Part shown: in pieces, positions 41,228-50,292 of the stretch
Numbering within the stretch: position 1 is the stretch's first letter
How the letters are laid out: each line of letters opens with the position of its first letter
Origin: Schaalia sp. ORNL0103
GTDB lineage: Bacteria; Actinomycetota; Actinomycetes; Actinomycetales; Actinomycetaceae
Assembly: GCF_019429565.1 (NCBI RefSeq)
Contig: NZ_JAHXSA010000004.1
Span: 62,001 to 126,000 of the forward strand
Direction: 5' to 3'
DNA: 64,000 nt
Position numbers and translations under genes: made by a program
Notes under the pieces: generated by a model
The model's input: the letters and a program-made list of their open reading frames with translations, nothing else
What the model was told of the DNA's origin: nothing
Database searches by the model: none

Positions 41228-42142
41228 ATGACGAACACCGGACGATTCGCGCCCTCCCCTACGGGCGACTTTCACCTGGGCAACCTGCGCACCGCGATCC
41301 TCGCGTGGGCGTGGGCGCGCACGACCGGGCGGCGATTCGTCCTGCGCATCGAGGACATCGACCGCGAACGCGCAGGGTCCGCCGAGCGCCAGATCGAGGA
41401 CCTGGCGGCGATCGGGGTCGACTGGGACGGCGAACCCCTCATCCAAACCGAGCGGGCCGACGCGCACGAGGCCGCCCTGGCGTCGCTGGCCGCGCGCGGG
41501 CTCATCTTCGAGTGCTACTGCTCCCGCCGCGATATCCGCGAGGCCGCCTCCGCACCGCACGTCCCACCCGGCCACTACCCGGGCACCTGCCTGACGCTGA
41601 GCGAGTCCGAACGCGACGAAAAGCGCGCGGCTTTGGCTGCCCTGGGGCGCGCCCCCGCGCTGCGCCTGGCCGCCCCCTCACCCGAGTGGACCGTGTTCGA
41701 CGAGCTGCACGGCTCCTACACCGGGGCTGTCGACCACTTCGTCGTGCGCCGCGCGGACGGCGTGCCCGCCTACAACCTCGCGGCCGTCGTCGACGACGCG
41801 TTCCAGGGCGTCGACCAGGTCGTGCGCGGCTTCGACCTGCTCTCCCAGGCGCCCGCGCAAGCCCAGCTGGCGCACCTGCTCGGAGCCCCCGAGCCGACGT
41901 ACGCGCACGTGCCCCTCGCGCTCGCGCCCTCGGGGGCCCGGTTGGCCAAGCGCGACGGCGCCGTCACCCTCTCTGACCTACGAGGCCTGGGCTGGTCCAC
42001 CGAGGACGTCGTGGCGTTTATCGGTTCCTCCCTGGGAGTGCCCGGGGCGCGTTGCGCCTCCGACATCGCGGATGCTCTGGGGATTGCAGGATTGCGTTCT
42101 TTGTCGACCGAGCCGTGGGTCGTGACGCCTCCCAGTTCCTGA
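41228..42142 (+). CDS. gluQ: Glutamyl-Q tRNA(Asp) synthetase
   Basis: The 304-residue enzyme is a short GluRS-like protein lacking the anticodon-binding domain. It would attach glutamate to queuosine in tRNA-Asp. RFAPSPTGDFHLGNLRTA has the HIGH-type motif, LRIEDIDRERAG the substrate loop, CYCSRRDI part of the zinc site and GARLAKRDGAVTL the KMSKS-like loop. Downstream begins the repeat cluster at 42156. Confidence 0.93.
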   Translation: MTNTGRFAPSPTGDFHLGNLRTAILAWAWARTTGRRFVLRIEDIDRERAGSAERQIEDLAAIGVDWDGEPLIQTERADAHEAALASLAARGLIFECYCSRRDIREAASAPHVPPGHYPGTCLTLSESERDEKRAALAALGRAPALRLAAPSPEWTVFDELHGSYTGAVDHFVVRRADGVPAYNLAAVVDDAFQGVDQVVRGFDLLSQAPAQAQLAHLLGAPEPTYAHVPLALAPSGARLAKRDGAVTLSDLRGLGWSTEDVVAFIGSSLGVPGARCASDIADALGIAGLRSLSTEPWVVTPPSS

Positions 42143-42155
42143 GGACTGCTTGTAA

Positions 42156-42541
42156 CCCCACGGGTGTTCCGGGTGCCGCGTGTGCTTAGTTAGGCCGGGC
42201 TGCTTTGTGCGCCCGTGGGCGGCGGCCCGCCCGCGAGCCGTCCGCGCCGCGAGCTTCGCTCGGCGCGTCGTCTCGAAGCCCGGCCAGGCCCCGCCGCCGC
42301 CCACGGGCACCGCAGCCTGGCCCACCGATCCCTCCGGGGCGCCCTCCACACCGGCGGCGCTGGGTCGCTGATGTGTGCTCTGCGCGTCGACTCGTTGTCC
42401 GGACAGGCACTGCCGCCGCCCACGGGCACCGCAGCCAGGCCCACCAGTCCCTCCGGCGCCCTCCACACCAGTGGTGTCTGGTCGCTGATCGTGGCTCGGC
42501 GCGTCGTCTCGAAGCCCGGCCAGGCACTGCCGCCGCCCATC
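42156..42541 (+). repeat. GC-rich 3'-flank repeat cluster (locus 2)
   Basis: The gene-free stretch 42143-42879 begins with CCCCACGGGTGTTCCGGG (42156-42173), shared with the regions downstream of both tRNA genes. About 2.4 tandem units of roughly 113 bp follow (from about 42260, 42371 and 42486), each with CTGCCGCCGCCCACGGGC and CGCCCTCCACACC or near variants. Frames through it are not conserved and are not called. Confidence 0.7.
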
Positions 42542-42654
42542 AATTTCGCACGTAATTCCCCTGCGGCTTGTTCAAACATTGAATTTGCATAGTTGGAATT
42601 GCAACGTTTTTGGGGTGTGTCGAAAAATGACCACGATAAATTACGTGCGAAATT
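42542..42654 (+). repeat. 113-bp element with 16-bp terminal inverted repeats (copy 1)
   Basis: AATTTCGCACGTAATT (42542-42557) is exactly reversed at 42639-42654. The interior is AT-rich compared with its surroundings and nearly the same as in the copy at 62336-62448, which is also 113 bp long. Both follow the GC-rich cluster. It has no coding capacity. Confidence 0.8.
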
Positions 42655-42741
42655 TGGGAGGCGGTGGTGTCGTTGCTGCCCGCGGACGTCGCAGGTAGGC
42701 CCGTGGATCCTTCGAAGCCGCCGCGCCTCCAGGGATACGAC

Positions 42742-42771
42742 AGAGGCGGGACCCCGAAGGATCCCGCCTCT
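42742..42771 (-). terminator. Possible terminator of sodA
   Basis: A 10-bp stem AGAGGCGGGA (42742-42751) with TCCCGCCTCT (42762-42771) lies about 110 bp past the sodA stop. No T-run follows on the minus strand, so the call is weak. Confidence 0.4.
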
Positions 42772-42879
42772 CGTTGCGTGCGGTGGCCGCGCCGTCTGCG
42801 CCGATAAGCCAGCGCCGGAAACTCAGTGCCCGAGCCTCAGCTCGGTAACAACGGTCGCGGTCGCGTCAGGCGCGAACGC

Positions 42880-43563
42880 TCAGTTCTTCCACCAGCCCTT
42901 GACGGTGTCGACCGCGTGGGCGCCCAGGTCGGTCAGCGCGGAGTGGGCGTTGACCAGGCCGGAGGACAGGCGGGCGGCCTGGAAGCGGGAAGCGACGTTC
43001 TCCCAGTTCACAACGTTCCACCAGGCCTTGACGTAGTCGGCCTTGACGTTGAGGTAATCCAGGTAGAAGGCGTGCTCCCACATGTCGATCATGAGCAGCG
43101 GAACGGTCGCGACCGGGATGTTGCCCTGCTGGTCGGTCATCTGGTAGGTGACGAGGCGCTTGCCGACGGTGTCCCATGCGAGGACGGCCCAGCCGGAGCC
43201 CTGCAGGCCCAGGGCGGCGGCGGCGAACTGAGCCTGGAAGGACTCAAAGGAGCCGAAGAACTCGTCGATGGCGGCACCGAGCTCACCCTCGGGGCGCGAG
43301 GCGCCCTCGCCGGTCATGTTGGTCCAGAAGATGGAGTGGTTGGTGTGACCGCCCAGGTTGAAGGCCAGGTTCTTCTCCCACAGGTTGATCGCGGCGAAGT
43401 CGCCGGACTCGCGGGCGGCGGCCAGCTTCTCGAGGGCGGCGTTCGCGCCGGCCACGTAGTTGGCGTGGTGCTTGGAGTGGTGCAGCTCCATGATGCGGCC
43501 GGAGATGTGGGGCTCGAGAGCGGCGTAATCGTAAGGAAGTTCGGGCAGGGTGTAGACGGTCAT
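42880..43563 (-). CDS. sodA: Superoxide dismutase (Mn/Fe)
   Basis: The 227-residue enzyme disproportionates superoxide. Metal ligands fit [13 protein letters not shown] (His 26 type), [10 protein letters not shown] and [11 protein letters not shown] (Asp and His). The frame is open far upstream, but ATG 43563 has AGGAGG at good spacing and starts at the conserved [10 protein letters not shown]. The metal (Mn or Fe) cannot be settled from the sequence; cambialistic use is possible. Confidence 0.95.
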   Translation of the reverse strand: MTVYTLPELPYDYAALEPHISGRIMELHHSKHHANYVAGANAALEKLAAARESGDFAAINLWEKNLAFNLGGHTNHSIFWTNMTGEGASRPEGELGAAIDEFFGSFESFQAQFAAAALGLQGSGWAVLAWDTVGKRLVTYQMTDQQGNIPVATVPLLMIDMWEHAFYLDYLNVKADYVKAWWNVVNWENVASRFQAARLSSGLVNAHSALTDLGAHAVDTVKGWWKN

Positions 43564-43672
43564 GATGCTCCTCCTGGGCCTTGTCGTCGTTTGTCTGTTG
43601 ACTCCAAGGGTAGTACTTAAGTCCCGCCTTGCGTAGGGGTTATGTGTCACCTTTCGCGCAGTGCGATCAACG

Positions 43673-43714
43673 ACGAGGCCGGGGCTGGGTCTCGCGACCA
43701 TGCCTCGGCCTCGT
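43673..43714 (-). terminator. Hairpin terminator of the DUF808 gene
   Basis: ACGAGGCCGGGG (43673-43684) pairs with CCTCGGCCTCGT (43703-43714) with one G-U pair. It lies just past the stop at 43729 and belongs to the ACGAGGCCGGGG hairpin family. Confidence 0.55.
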
Positions 43715-43728
43715 GAAACGATAGACGA

Positions 43729-44697
43729 TCAGGCCTTCGCGCGCGCTCGACGCACGAGTACAGAAACGCCCACGACGATCCACGCGATGACGGCACCGAG
43801 GATGACGCCGAAGATGCCGGACAGGAGAGTCTCGACCAGCCAGGTCACGAATCCGCCCGCGCCGGACACCGCGTGCTCGGCGACTTCGAGGATGTGGTGG
43901 AAGACGGGGACGCCGACCTCGGCGAGGTTCTCGATGACCAGGTGACCGCCGACCCACAGCATCGCGACCGTGCCGACGACCCCGATGACGCTGAAGATGT
44001 GCGGCATGACGCGAACGATCGTGCGGCCCACGTTGTCGACGGGGCCGGGGCGATTGTCCTCGGGACCGAGCGCGCCCTTGGCGAGGTGGAGGCCGAAGTC
44101 GTCGGCCTTCACGAGCAGCGCGACGAGGCCGTACACGAAGAACGTCATGAAGAAGGCGACAGCGATGAGGACGGCGACGCGCATCATGCCGGTCTCGTTG
44201 GACAGGCCGGCCATGGATACGAGCATAATTTCGGCGCTGAGGATCAGGTCGGTGCGGGTCGCCGAAGCGACGATGCCCTTCTCGAGCTCCTCCGCGGAGG
44301 TGGCGCCACCCTCCTCGTGCTCCTCGTGGTGGCCGGGCAGCCAGCCGAGCTTCTCGAGGACCTTTTCCCCGCCCTCGAAGCACAGGTACGCGCCGCCCAC
44401 GATCAGCAGGAATGGCAGGGCCTGCGGGGCCAGCCACGTGAGCAGGAGCGCGATCGGCAGGATGATGAACAGCTTGTTGATGAGGGAGCCGCGCGCGATC
44501 TTGCCGATGATGGGCAGCTCGCGCGCCGAGCTCAGGCCCGACACGTACTGAGGCGTCACCGCGGTGTCGTCGATGACGACGCCCACTGCCTTAGAGGAGG
44601 CCTTGACGGCGTTGGCCGCGACGTCGTCAATCGACGAGGCTGTGACCTTTGCGAGGGTCGCGATATCGTCGAGCAGTGCGACAAGTCCACCGGACAT
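43729..44697 (-). CDS. DUF808 (YedI-family) membrane protein
   Basis: The 322-residue protein starts with the family signature SGGLVALLDDIATLAKVTASSIDDVA and contains LPIIGKIARGSLINKL and several membrane spans. GHHEEHEEGG is a His/Glu-rich loop that might bind metal. The family is widespread and uncharacterised. ATG 44697 has GAGGAGG upstream; the longer open frame is a shadow of the divergent methyltransferase gene. Confidence 0.88.
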   Translation of the reverse strand: MSGGLVALLDDIATLAKVTASSIDDVAANAVKASSKAVGVVIDDTAVTPQYVSGLSSARELPIIGKIARGSLINKLFIILPIALLLTWLAPQALPFLLIVGGAYLCFEGGEKVLEKLGWLPGHHEEHEEGGATSAEELEKGIVASATRTDLILSAEIMLVSMAGLSNETGMMRVAVLIAVAFFMTFFVYGLVALLVKADDFGLHLAKGALGPEDNRPGPVDNVGRTIVRVMPHIFSVIGVVGTVAMLWVGGHLVIENLAEVGVPVFHHILEVAEHAVSGAGGFVTWLVETLLSGIFGVILGAVIAWIVVGVSVLVRRARAKA

Positions 44698-44763
44698 GGG
44701 TTTCCTCCTCTGAGAGGGGCGTGAGGCTCCTGGTTGGGTACCCGCGCATTGTACGCGTGGGGA

Positions 44764-44769
44764 TAGGCT
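44764..44769 (+). promoter_or_regulatory. -10 box (TAGGCT) of a predicted leaderless promoter
   Basis: TAGGCT ends six bases before the methyltransferase ATG at 44776; no ribosome site is seen. Confidence 0.45.
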
Positions 44770-44775
44770 TGAGTC

Positions 44776-46470
44776 ATGACGACTTCCGTACCCGTTCCCG
44801 CCCTGGACCGTGACCTGATCGGGCGCCTGCGCGCCGACGTGATCGCCTCGACGTGGACCGTTGAGAATCTTCAGACCCTGATCAGTGAGGGTGCGCTGTC
44901 CGCCCTCATGCGCGACTCGCGACTTCCCGCCCTCGTCGAGCTCGCGGGTGCGACCGACCCCGCCGCTGTCCTCACGCGCTTCTTCATCCTCGGCCTGCCC
45001 GAGCGCGCCTCGGCCCTGAATGAGGCCCTCCCGACGCTGGGCGCGCACGGCCTGGGGTCCCTCGGCCTCGCGGCGACCATCGACGAGGCCGAGGCCGCCT
45101 CCGCGCTCGTCATGCCCCGCGCGGGTGGCGCGCCCAAGCGTGAGCTGAGGGACAAGGGTGCGGACGAGGCCTCGGCCCTGAAGGCTCCGAGCCTGCCGAC
45201 GATGCGCGACCCCGACGAGGAGGCCCCCGAGCCCGAGGTTGAGGCAGACCCGTGGATGCGCGCCCTGTTCGACCTGCGCCCCCACGCCGCGACCCTGCCG
45301 GGTGGCGACCACGAGTGGTGGGTGGCCTCGGACCTGGCGGAGGTGCAGACCGGCAAGCCGCTGTCCGATGACCACGTGCTCGGCATTGGCGGCGCGACCC
45401 TGACGCTGCTGGAGATGACCGTGCGTGAGCAGGTTGATTCGGCCCTCGACGTGGGCTGCGGCTGCGGCATTCAGGCCCTCTACCTGGCCACGCACGCCGA
45501 CCGCGTCGTCGCCACCGACCTGTCGTCGCGCGCGTGCGCGCTCACCCAGTTCAACGCGGCCCTCAACGAGGCCGTCATCGACGTGCGCGAGGGATCCCTC
45601 TTCGAGCCGGTCGAGGGCGAGACCTTCGACCTGATCGTCACCAACCCGCCCTTCGTTATTACCCCGGACTCGGTGCGCGGTGCGGCCGGCCTGCTCGAGT
45701 ACCGCGACGGCGGCATGGACCGCGACAACCTGATCCGCGCGGTCCTGCGCGGCGCGCCCGCGTGCATGAACGAGGGCGGCACCCTGCAGATGCTCGCCAA
45801 CTGGGAGATCCCCGCCGACCGCAACCCCGACACCCAGTGGTCGTGGCGCGTGGATTCGTGGCTCGACGGCCTGCCGGTGGACGCGTGGGTCGTTCAGCGC
45901 GACGTCCTCGACCCCGCGCGCTACGTCGACATGTGGATCCGCGACTCGGGCGGCCAGCTCATGGCCCGCGCCGACTACGAGCGCGCCTTCACCTCGTGGC
46001 TGGCCGACTTCCGCCGCGCGGGCACGGGCGCGATCGGCATGGGCTTCGTGGCGCTGCGCAGGCTCGACGAGGCCGAGGCCGCCTCGGGTGGCAAGCGCGC
46101 CTACGACCTGTCCCTCGATGGGCACGCCCCGCGCGGGCGCGACGTGGCGTGGGCGCTGGCCTCCCTGCGCGCCCCGGAGCTGTGGGAGGTGGCGCTGACG
46201 CGCGCCTCGGATGTGCGCGAGGAGCGCCACTACGTGCCGGGCAGTCCTGACCCGGAGCTGCTCATCATGCACCAGGGCGGGGGACTGGGCCGTTCCGTGC
46301 CCGTCTCATCGTCCGTGTCGGCGGTCGTGGGCGCTTCGGACGGCGAGCTGACGGTTGGCCAGATTGCGGCGGCCGTCGCGATGCTCACGTCGGTTGAGGT
46401 TGATGATGTGCGCGCCGAGATCGAGGCGCCCCTGCGTGACCTGATCCGCTGGGGCTTCTTGACGTTCTGA
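44776..46470 (+). CDS. SAM-dependent methyltransferase (small-domain, HemK/RsmC-like)
   Basis: The 564-residue protein has an N-terminal domain without clear function (about 1-180), a class I methyltransferase core with DVGCGCGIQALYLATHADRVVATDL near 220-245 and catalytic VTNPPFV near 290, and a C-terminal domain. NPPF-type enzymes modify exocyclic amino groups in nucleic acids or glutamine in proteins. The layout matches a conserved actinobacterial family of unknown target. It is transcribed alone. Confidence 0.85.
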   Translation: MTTSVPVPALDRDLIGRLRADVIASTWTVENLQTLISEGALSALMRDSRLPALVELAGATDPAAVLTRFFILGLPERASALNEALPTLGAHGLGSLGLAATIDEAEAASALVMPRAGGAPKRELRDKGADEASALKAPSLPTMRDPDEEAPEPEVEADPWMRALFDLRPHAATLPGGDHEWWVASDLAEVQTGKPLSDDHVLGIGGATLTLLEMTVREQVDSALDVGCGCGIQALYLATHADRVVATDLSSRACALTQFNAALNEAVIDVREGSLFEPVEGETFDLIVTNPPFVITPDSVRGAAGLLEYRDGGMDRDNLIRAVLRGAPACMNEGGTLQMLANWEIPADRNPDTQWSWRVDSWLDGLPVDAWVVQRDVLDPARYVDMWIRDSGGQLMARADYERAFTSWLADFRRAGTGAIGMGFVALRRLDEAEAASGGKRAYDLSLDGHAPRGRDVAWALASLRAPELWEVALTRASDVREERHYVPGSPDPELLIMHQGGGLGRSVPVSSSVSAVVGASDGELTVGQIAAAVAMLTSVEVDDVRAEIEAPLRDLIRWGFLTF

Positions 46471-46488
46471 GCGGTGTTGTGTGCGTGG

Positions 46489-46518
46489 GCGCCGCGGCTG
46501 CGGGGGCAGCCGCGGCGC
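46489..46518 (+). terminator. Hairpin after the methyltransferase gene
   Basis: A perfect 13-bp stem (46489-46501 with 46506-46518, loop GGGG) is present. It is followed by TT only, so Rho-independence is uncertain. Confidence 0.5.
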
Positions 46519-46578
46519 TTGGCGTCAGGGCGTTGTTACTTGTCTTTCGGGGCGGAATCAGCCCGGGCCTCGTGAATG

Positions 46579-46845
46579 CTACTGGCCGTAGTGGAAACGG
46601 CAGGAAATGATCCAGAGGGCTTTGCCGTCGTCGCTGATCTGGTAGATCAGGCGGTGCCGTGAGTCGATCCGGCGTGACCAGTACCCCGAGAACTCGTAGC
46701 GGAGAGGCTCAGGCTTGCCGATCCCCTCATTTCCGTTGCGCTGGATGTCCTTGATGAGTGCGTTGATGCGCTTGAGGGTCTTGCGATCCTCGAACTGCCA
46801 CCAGACGTAGTCGTTCCAGGCCTCCTCATCCCATGTGATGTGCAT
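46579..46845 (-). CDS. yoeB: Toxin YoeB (mRNA interferase)
   Basis: The 88-residue RelE-superfamily RNase cuts mRNA at the ribosome. DEEAWNDYVWWQFEDRKTLKRINALI, GKPEPLRYEFSGYWSRRID, RHRLIYQI and the C-terminal CRFHYGQ (catalytic His/Tyr) are typical. It begins two bases after yefM, the antitoxin. Confidence 0.95.
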   Translation of the reverse strand: MHITWDEEAWNDYVWWQFEDRKTLKRINALIKDIQRNGNEGIGKPEPLRYEFSGYWSRRIDSRHRLIYQISDDGKALWIISCRFHYGQ

Positions 46846-46847
46846 GG

Positions 46848-47111
46848 TTAGTCCTCGTCGAGCTCAATGAGGTCGTGAACGACGCCCTCGCCAGCGCGGT
46901 GACGTGCGATCGATTCGCGCAGGTGGCGGGCGTTTGCGGGGGACTGCATGAGGTAGACGGTCTCCATGAGGGACTCGTACTCGTCGAGGGCGATGATGAC
47001 GACGCTCTCGTGGCCCTGGCGGGTGATGACGATTTCCTCGCGGTCGTTGACGACCTGGTCGAGGACTTCGGCGTAGCGTGCGCGCGACTCGGTGTAGGTC
47101 ATGATCTTCAT
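46848..47111 (-). CDS. yefM: Antitoxin YefM
   Basis: The 87-residue Phd/YefM-family protein has MTYTESRARYAEVLDQVVNDREEIVITR and IIALDEYESLMETVYLM. The C-terminal acidic tail would wrap YoeB. It represses its own operon by binding the TGTACA pair just upstream. GAGGAG precedes the ATG. Confidence 0.95.
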   Translation of the reverse strand: MKIMTYTESRARYAEVLDQVVNDREEIVITRQGHESVVIIALDEYESLMETVYLMQSPANARHLRESIARHRAGEGVVHDLIELDED

Positions 47112-47132
47112 GGGTGCTCCTCTGCTCGCCTA

Positions 47133-47150
47133 TGTACAGAACATTGTACA
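47133..47150 (-). promoter_or_regulatory. YefM operator (TGTACA N6 TGTACA)
   Basis: Two self-complementary TGTACA hexamers (47133-47138 and 47145-47150) are centred 12 bp apart, 22-39 bp upstream of yefM. The E. coli yefM-yoeB operator uses the same TGTACA core and the same 12-bp centre spacing (established knowledge). Confidence 0.75.
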
Positions 47151-47289
47151 GGAGGTGAGGGCGTGTGTCGCCAGTGGGCTGGTGATGTGTGGGAGTACTA
47201 CCTCCGTGCTGGAGCCAGGTACTGCGAAACTGCTGGCGCGGGGCCTGCATCGCGGTGGCCTTCACCTGGGAGGGGGCGGGCTGCGCGTT

Positions 47290-47390
47290 CTGGATAGGAA
47301 ATGCCGATCTGGATAGGAACCGCGATTCTGGATAGGTTATTTTCCTATCCAGAACGTCATAACCTATCCAGTTCGTGGTTTCCTATCCAC
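47290..47390. repeat. 101-bp symmetric array of six CTGGATAGG sites at 19-bp phasing
   Basis: The gene-free stretch 47151-47556 holds this array. CTGGATAGG starts at 47290, 47309 and 47328; its reverse complement CCTATCCAG (last copy ending in C) ends at 47352, 47371 and 47390. All neighbouring sites are exactly 19 bp apart and the whole is symmetric about 47340. The spacers are not complementary, so the sites look like protein-binding units. Nothing recognisable lies at 47400-47556. Confidence 0.85.
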
Positions 47391-47556
47391 TTTAGTGCTG
47401 CGTTCGTACGCGACCACACGTGGGCCGATGATGTGTGCCTGGGCAGCGTCGCCCACGCGCAGGTCATTGGGTTTCCGTGCGCATCAAGCGGTTAACGTGC
47501 GGGTCGTCGGGTTTGGGCGCTCTCAACCAGCCCGTGCAGCCCTCGACGAGGCGTTG

Positions 47557-48642
47557 CTACTGGACGATCGGCTTGCCGCCGATGGACATGGGGGCGCGAG
47601 TGCGCGCGTGTGAATCGAGGTCCTTCTCCCACGCGGAGGCGTCCTCCCAGTTGACGGAGGACAGCAGGTGCAGGGCACCCATCTCGCGCAGCGCGTCGAG
47701 GAGGATGAAGCGCGGGGCGGGGTAGGGGGCGTTCCAGGGGATCGCGGTCCACAGGCCGTTCTTTCCGACGAGGAATTCGCCGCGGTTACGGTCATGCAGG
47801 TCGTTGGCAGCGGTCTGCGCGTCGCCCTCGGCGGCCCACAGCCAGCGGGTGATGCGGAAGGCCTCCCATGTCTCCTCCCACGAGGAGTAGGAGAACTGCA
47901 GAGCCCGGTTGATGACCGCGAGGGTATCCCAGGCCTCGTCCTCGCTCAGCCAGCCCTGGCCGGCACCCGCGCGCGTCAGGTTCGCCGCACGAATGAGGTC
48001 CCACGCGGCGAAATCGACGGTCTGGATGCCGCGGTCGTTGTCCAGGAAACGGCGGATGCGCCAGCGGCGCTCCCAGTCCTCCATCGACGAGTCGGCGGTC
48101 TTATTCAGGCGGGCGATCTCCTTGTCTGCCCAGCCGGGCCTCGCGCAGCGCTCGCGTAGGGCAGCGAAATCCTCGCGGTGTCCGGCGCGCAGCAGCGAAT
48201 AGATCTGGCGGATCAGGCTCTCGCGGTCGGTGATACCCCAGTCGCGGTCGAGCATGCCCTTCATTCCGGCGGGATCCGACAGCTTCAGCTGGTTAACGAT
48301 CTCATCGTTGCACAGCGAGTACACCATGGACGGGGCGAGCAGGCGAGCCTGCGGGTCGGTGGCCATGTCCTCGCGCTTGCCGTGCAGCTTCGGGGTGTGG
48401 TGCTCGTTGAGCTTGTTCCACTCGCCTTCCTTGCCTGCCTTGCGCACGTCGCGCGGCGCGGGGACGGCGCCCTTTGAGCGGGCGGCCGCCTGCTTGAACA
48501 TATTCGCAGCTAGGGCCACGATGACGCAGCCGATCGCGAACCAGATCGGGAACGGAATGTCGGAGAGGAAATTCTGGAGCACAGACTGATTGTGCCCGAT
48601 GGAAAGCAGATCACACAATTCAGGGGTGTTTGTGCGCACCAC
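47557..48642 (-). CDS. DUF1266-containing membrane-anchored protein
   Basis: The 361-residue protein has one membrane span near 31-50 (FPIWFAIGCVIVALAANMF), a basic linker, and a C-terminal DUF1266 domain (DFAAWDLIRAANLTRAGAGQ, then GWLSEDEAWDTLAVINRAL, then SSWEETWEAFRITRWLW). The function of DUF1266 is unknown. The GTG start at 48642 has no SD and lies at the foot of a hairpin; GTG 48582, just before the membrane span, is an alternative. It lies downstream of the paralogue array and may be read with it if the hairpin leaks. Confidence 0.7.
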   Translation of the reverse strand: MVRTNTPELCDLLSIGHNQSVLQNFLSDIPFPIWFAIGCVIVALAANMFKQAAARSKGAVPAPRDVRKAGKEGEWNKLNEHHTPKLHGKREDMATDPQARLLAPSMVYSLCNDEIVNQLKLSDPAGMKGMLDRDWGITDRESLIRQIYSLLRAGHREDFAALRERCARPGWADKEIARLNKTADSSMEDWERRWRIRRFLDNDRGIQTVDFAAWDLIRAANLTRAGAGQGWLSEDEAWDTLAVINRALQFSYSSWEETWEAFRITRWLWAAEGDAQTAANDLHDRNRGEFLVGKNGLWTAIPWNAPYPAPRFILLDALREMGALHLLSSVNWEDASAWEKDLDSHARTRAPMSIGGKPIVQ

Positions 48643-48647
48643 GTGGG

Positions 48648-48691
48648 ACGAGGCCGGGGCCGGGTTGCGTGGGTCCCGGCCCCGGCCTCGT
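48648..48691 (-). terminator. Hairpin after paralogue A1
   Basis: A 17-bp perfect stem (48648-48664 with 48675-48691) uses the ACGAGGCCGGGGCCGGG arm. It lies about 35 bp past the A1 stop. The same hairpin and its flank are duplicated at 51947-51988. Confidence 0.6.
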
Positions 48692-48723
48692 GGATCGGCC
48701 TTGGTCAGCTCGCGTCCTGGGGG

Positions 48724-50292
48724 TCAGCCCGCCCGCTTCGGCGTGATCCCCATGAGGACCGTGTCCGGGTGGGGGTAGGTGCCGAGGAGGGCGCGCTGGC
48801 GAGCAAGCCACGAATCCGGGTGCGCGGGGGACGCGACGAGCAGGTCGTCGTAGAGAGGAATCGCGGACGATGCGCCAACATCCGAAAGTGCCGCAAGGCG
48901 AACGCCCGAGGGCGCGTCATAGAGGATCATCGTACGCGCCGACTTTACACCCTCACCGTCAGGAGAATCAGATCGAGCCTCCGCGACCAGGAAGGAACCG
49001 TCCAATGCCACGATCGGCGTGCGGCCGTAGGATGCCGGTTCGGGGTAGCCGTCCGCGGTGGTCACCATGAGAACTTGGCCGTTGATGGCTTTCACGTCGC
49101 TCACGTCGGTGTCCGTTCGTTCGATGCACGCCGCAGCCCACGGCACTTCTCCGGTGTGAATCGTCTCGATGGCCTGTTGGGCAGTGGGGGTGACAACCTG
49201 GCCCTGGGGATCCCAGCAAGTGGTCGCTCTGAAGGCCTTCCACGTCAGGGATCCGTAGACGCGGGGAGTCTGAGCGATCTGGTGTCCGTCCGGGGACAAG
49301 CTCACGTAATCCTCTGCAAACTTGCTTGTCGTCGACGGACGGACAGTGAGCCACCCCTCGCTCGTGGCCAGTATCGATGATTCGAAGAGGCCACTCTCGG
49401 GGAGGTCGCCGCGTACGTAGCTGCCGTCGACGAGGTTTATAAAGCCGTCGATGACCCAAGAGCTCCGCCCCGGTTCTTCATCATCCAAGCTAGGGTGAGC
49501 TACATACACGTAGCCGTTTGCTGCGGGAACATTCACAGGGGCGTGTTGATGGCCGTCGTCCCCGCTTGTGCGATAGGTCCACGCAACCGTTCCGTCCTTG
49601 CGCCACGCCTGACAGGAGAACTCGGCGTCATTGGGAATAGACAGGTCCCAGCTCTTGGCGGGTTCGCAGGTGAGGGCCACCGGCCACATCACCCGGACGA
49701 AGGGACTTTTCTGCCCGAGAGCGTAAGGAATTCCAACGAGAGTGCCAGGTTCAGGACTGTGTGAGAAATAGCTGGGTCGTAGTTCCGTCGGAAGGGGCTC
49801 TTTCCACGTGGCAGTGACGGCACCGTCGGAGGCGCGGATCGTCTGATCGCCGACGACGATGGAGTCCTCCCACACGAAGAGCTTGCCGCTCGTCTTGGGC
49901 AGGTCGTGATGCCACAGGACAGTGGGGGTCTTTCCGCTTGCGTCGATGCCGACGAGCTCGGCGGTCGATGTGGCAGTCTTCTTGTTTGTGGGTTGAGACG
50001 GTTCGTCTGCCTGCTCGGGGAGGGCGAGTGCGATGAGTACCCCGTCGATCGTTGTGGTGGCAGCGATCTGCCCCGTGATGCCGAGATCAGAGGCCGTGGC
50101 CTCCCAGGCGACGTCGAAGCCCGAGGCGAAGTCCGGGGAAATGAAGGAGGAGACACGTGCGTTGCCCGAATACCCTGTCGGCCGGTGGGTAAGCCAGGAC
50201 AATCCGAGGGCCAGAGCAGCGACGATGAGAACGGTGATGGCCGCGATGAGCTTGCGAACCGGGCGGGGAAGGCGACGGATGGATGTGGTCAT
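48724..50292 (-). CDS. Membrane-anchored extracytoplasmic protein, paralogue A1
   Basis: The 522-residue protein has a cytoplasmic basic N-terminus, one membrane span near 15-33 and a long exported part rich in short beta-strand-like segments of the form LxxWxDxxxVGDxTI, suggesting a PQQ-like beta-propeller. It is a paralogue of the gene at 52002-53561; both end in YDDLLVASPAHPDSWLARQR, then LMGITPKRA. Shared segments such as GYSGNA and FASGFDVAWEATASDLGI are also recognisable in the B proteins. The ATG overlaps the stop of B1 (ATGA). I recognise no characterised family. Confidence 0.7.
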   Translation of the reverse strand: MTTSIRRLPRPVRKLIAAITVLIVAALALGLSWLTHRPTGYSGNARVSSFISPDFASGFDVAWEATASDLGITGQIAATTTIDGVLIALALPEQADEPSQPTNKKTATSTAELVGIDASGKTPTVLWHHDLPKTSGKLFVWEDSIVVGDQTIRASDGAVTATWKEPLPTELRPSYFSHSPEPGTLVGIPYALGQKSPFVRVMWPVALTCEPAKSWDLSIPNDAEFSCQAWRKDGTVAWTYRTSGDDGHQHAPVNVPAANGYVYVAHPSLDDEEPGRSSWVIDGFINLVDGSYVRGDLPESGLFESSILATSEGWLTVRPSTTSKFAEDYVSLSPDGHQIAQTPRVYGSLTWKAFRATTCWDPQGQVVTPTAQQAIETIHTGEVPWAAACIERTDTDVSDVKAINGQVLMVTTADGYPEPASYGRTPIVALDGSFLVAEARSDSPDGEGVKSARTMILYDAPSGVRLAALSDVGASSAIPLYDDLLVASPAHPDSWLARQRALLGTYPHPDTVLMGITPKRAG

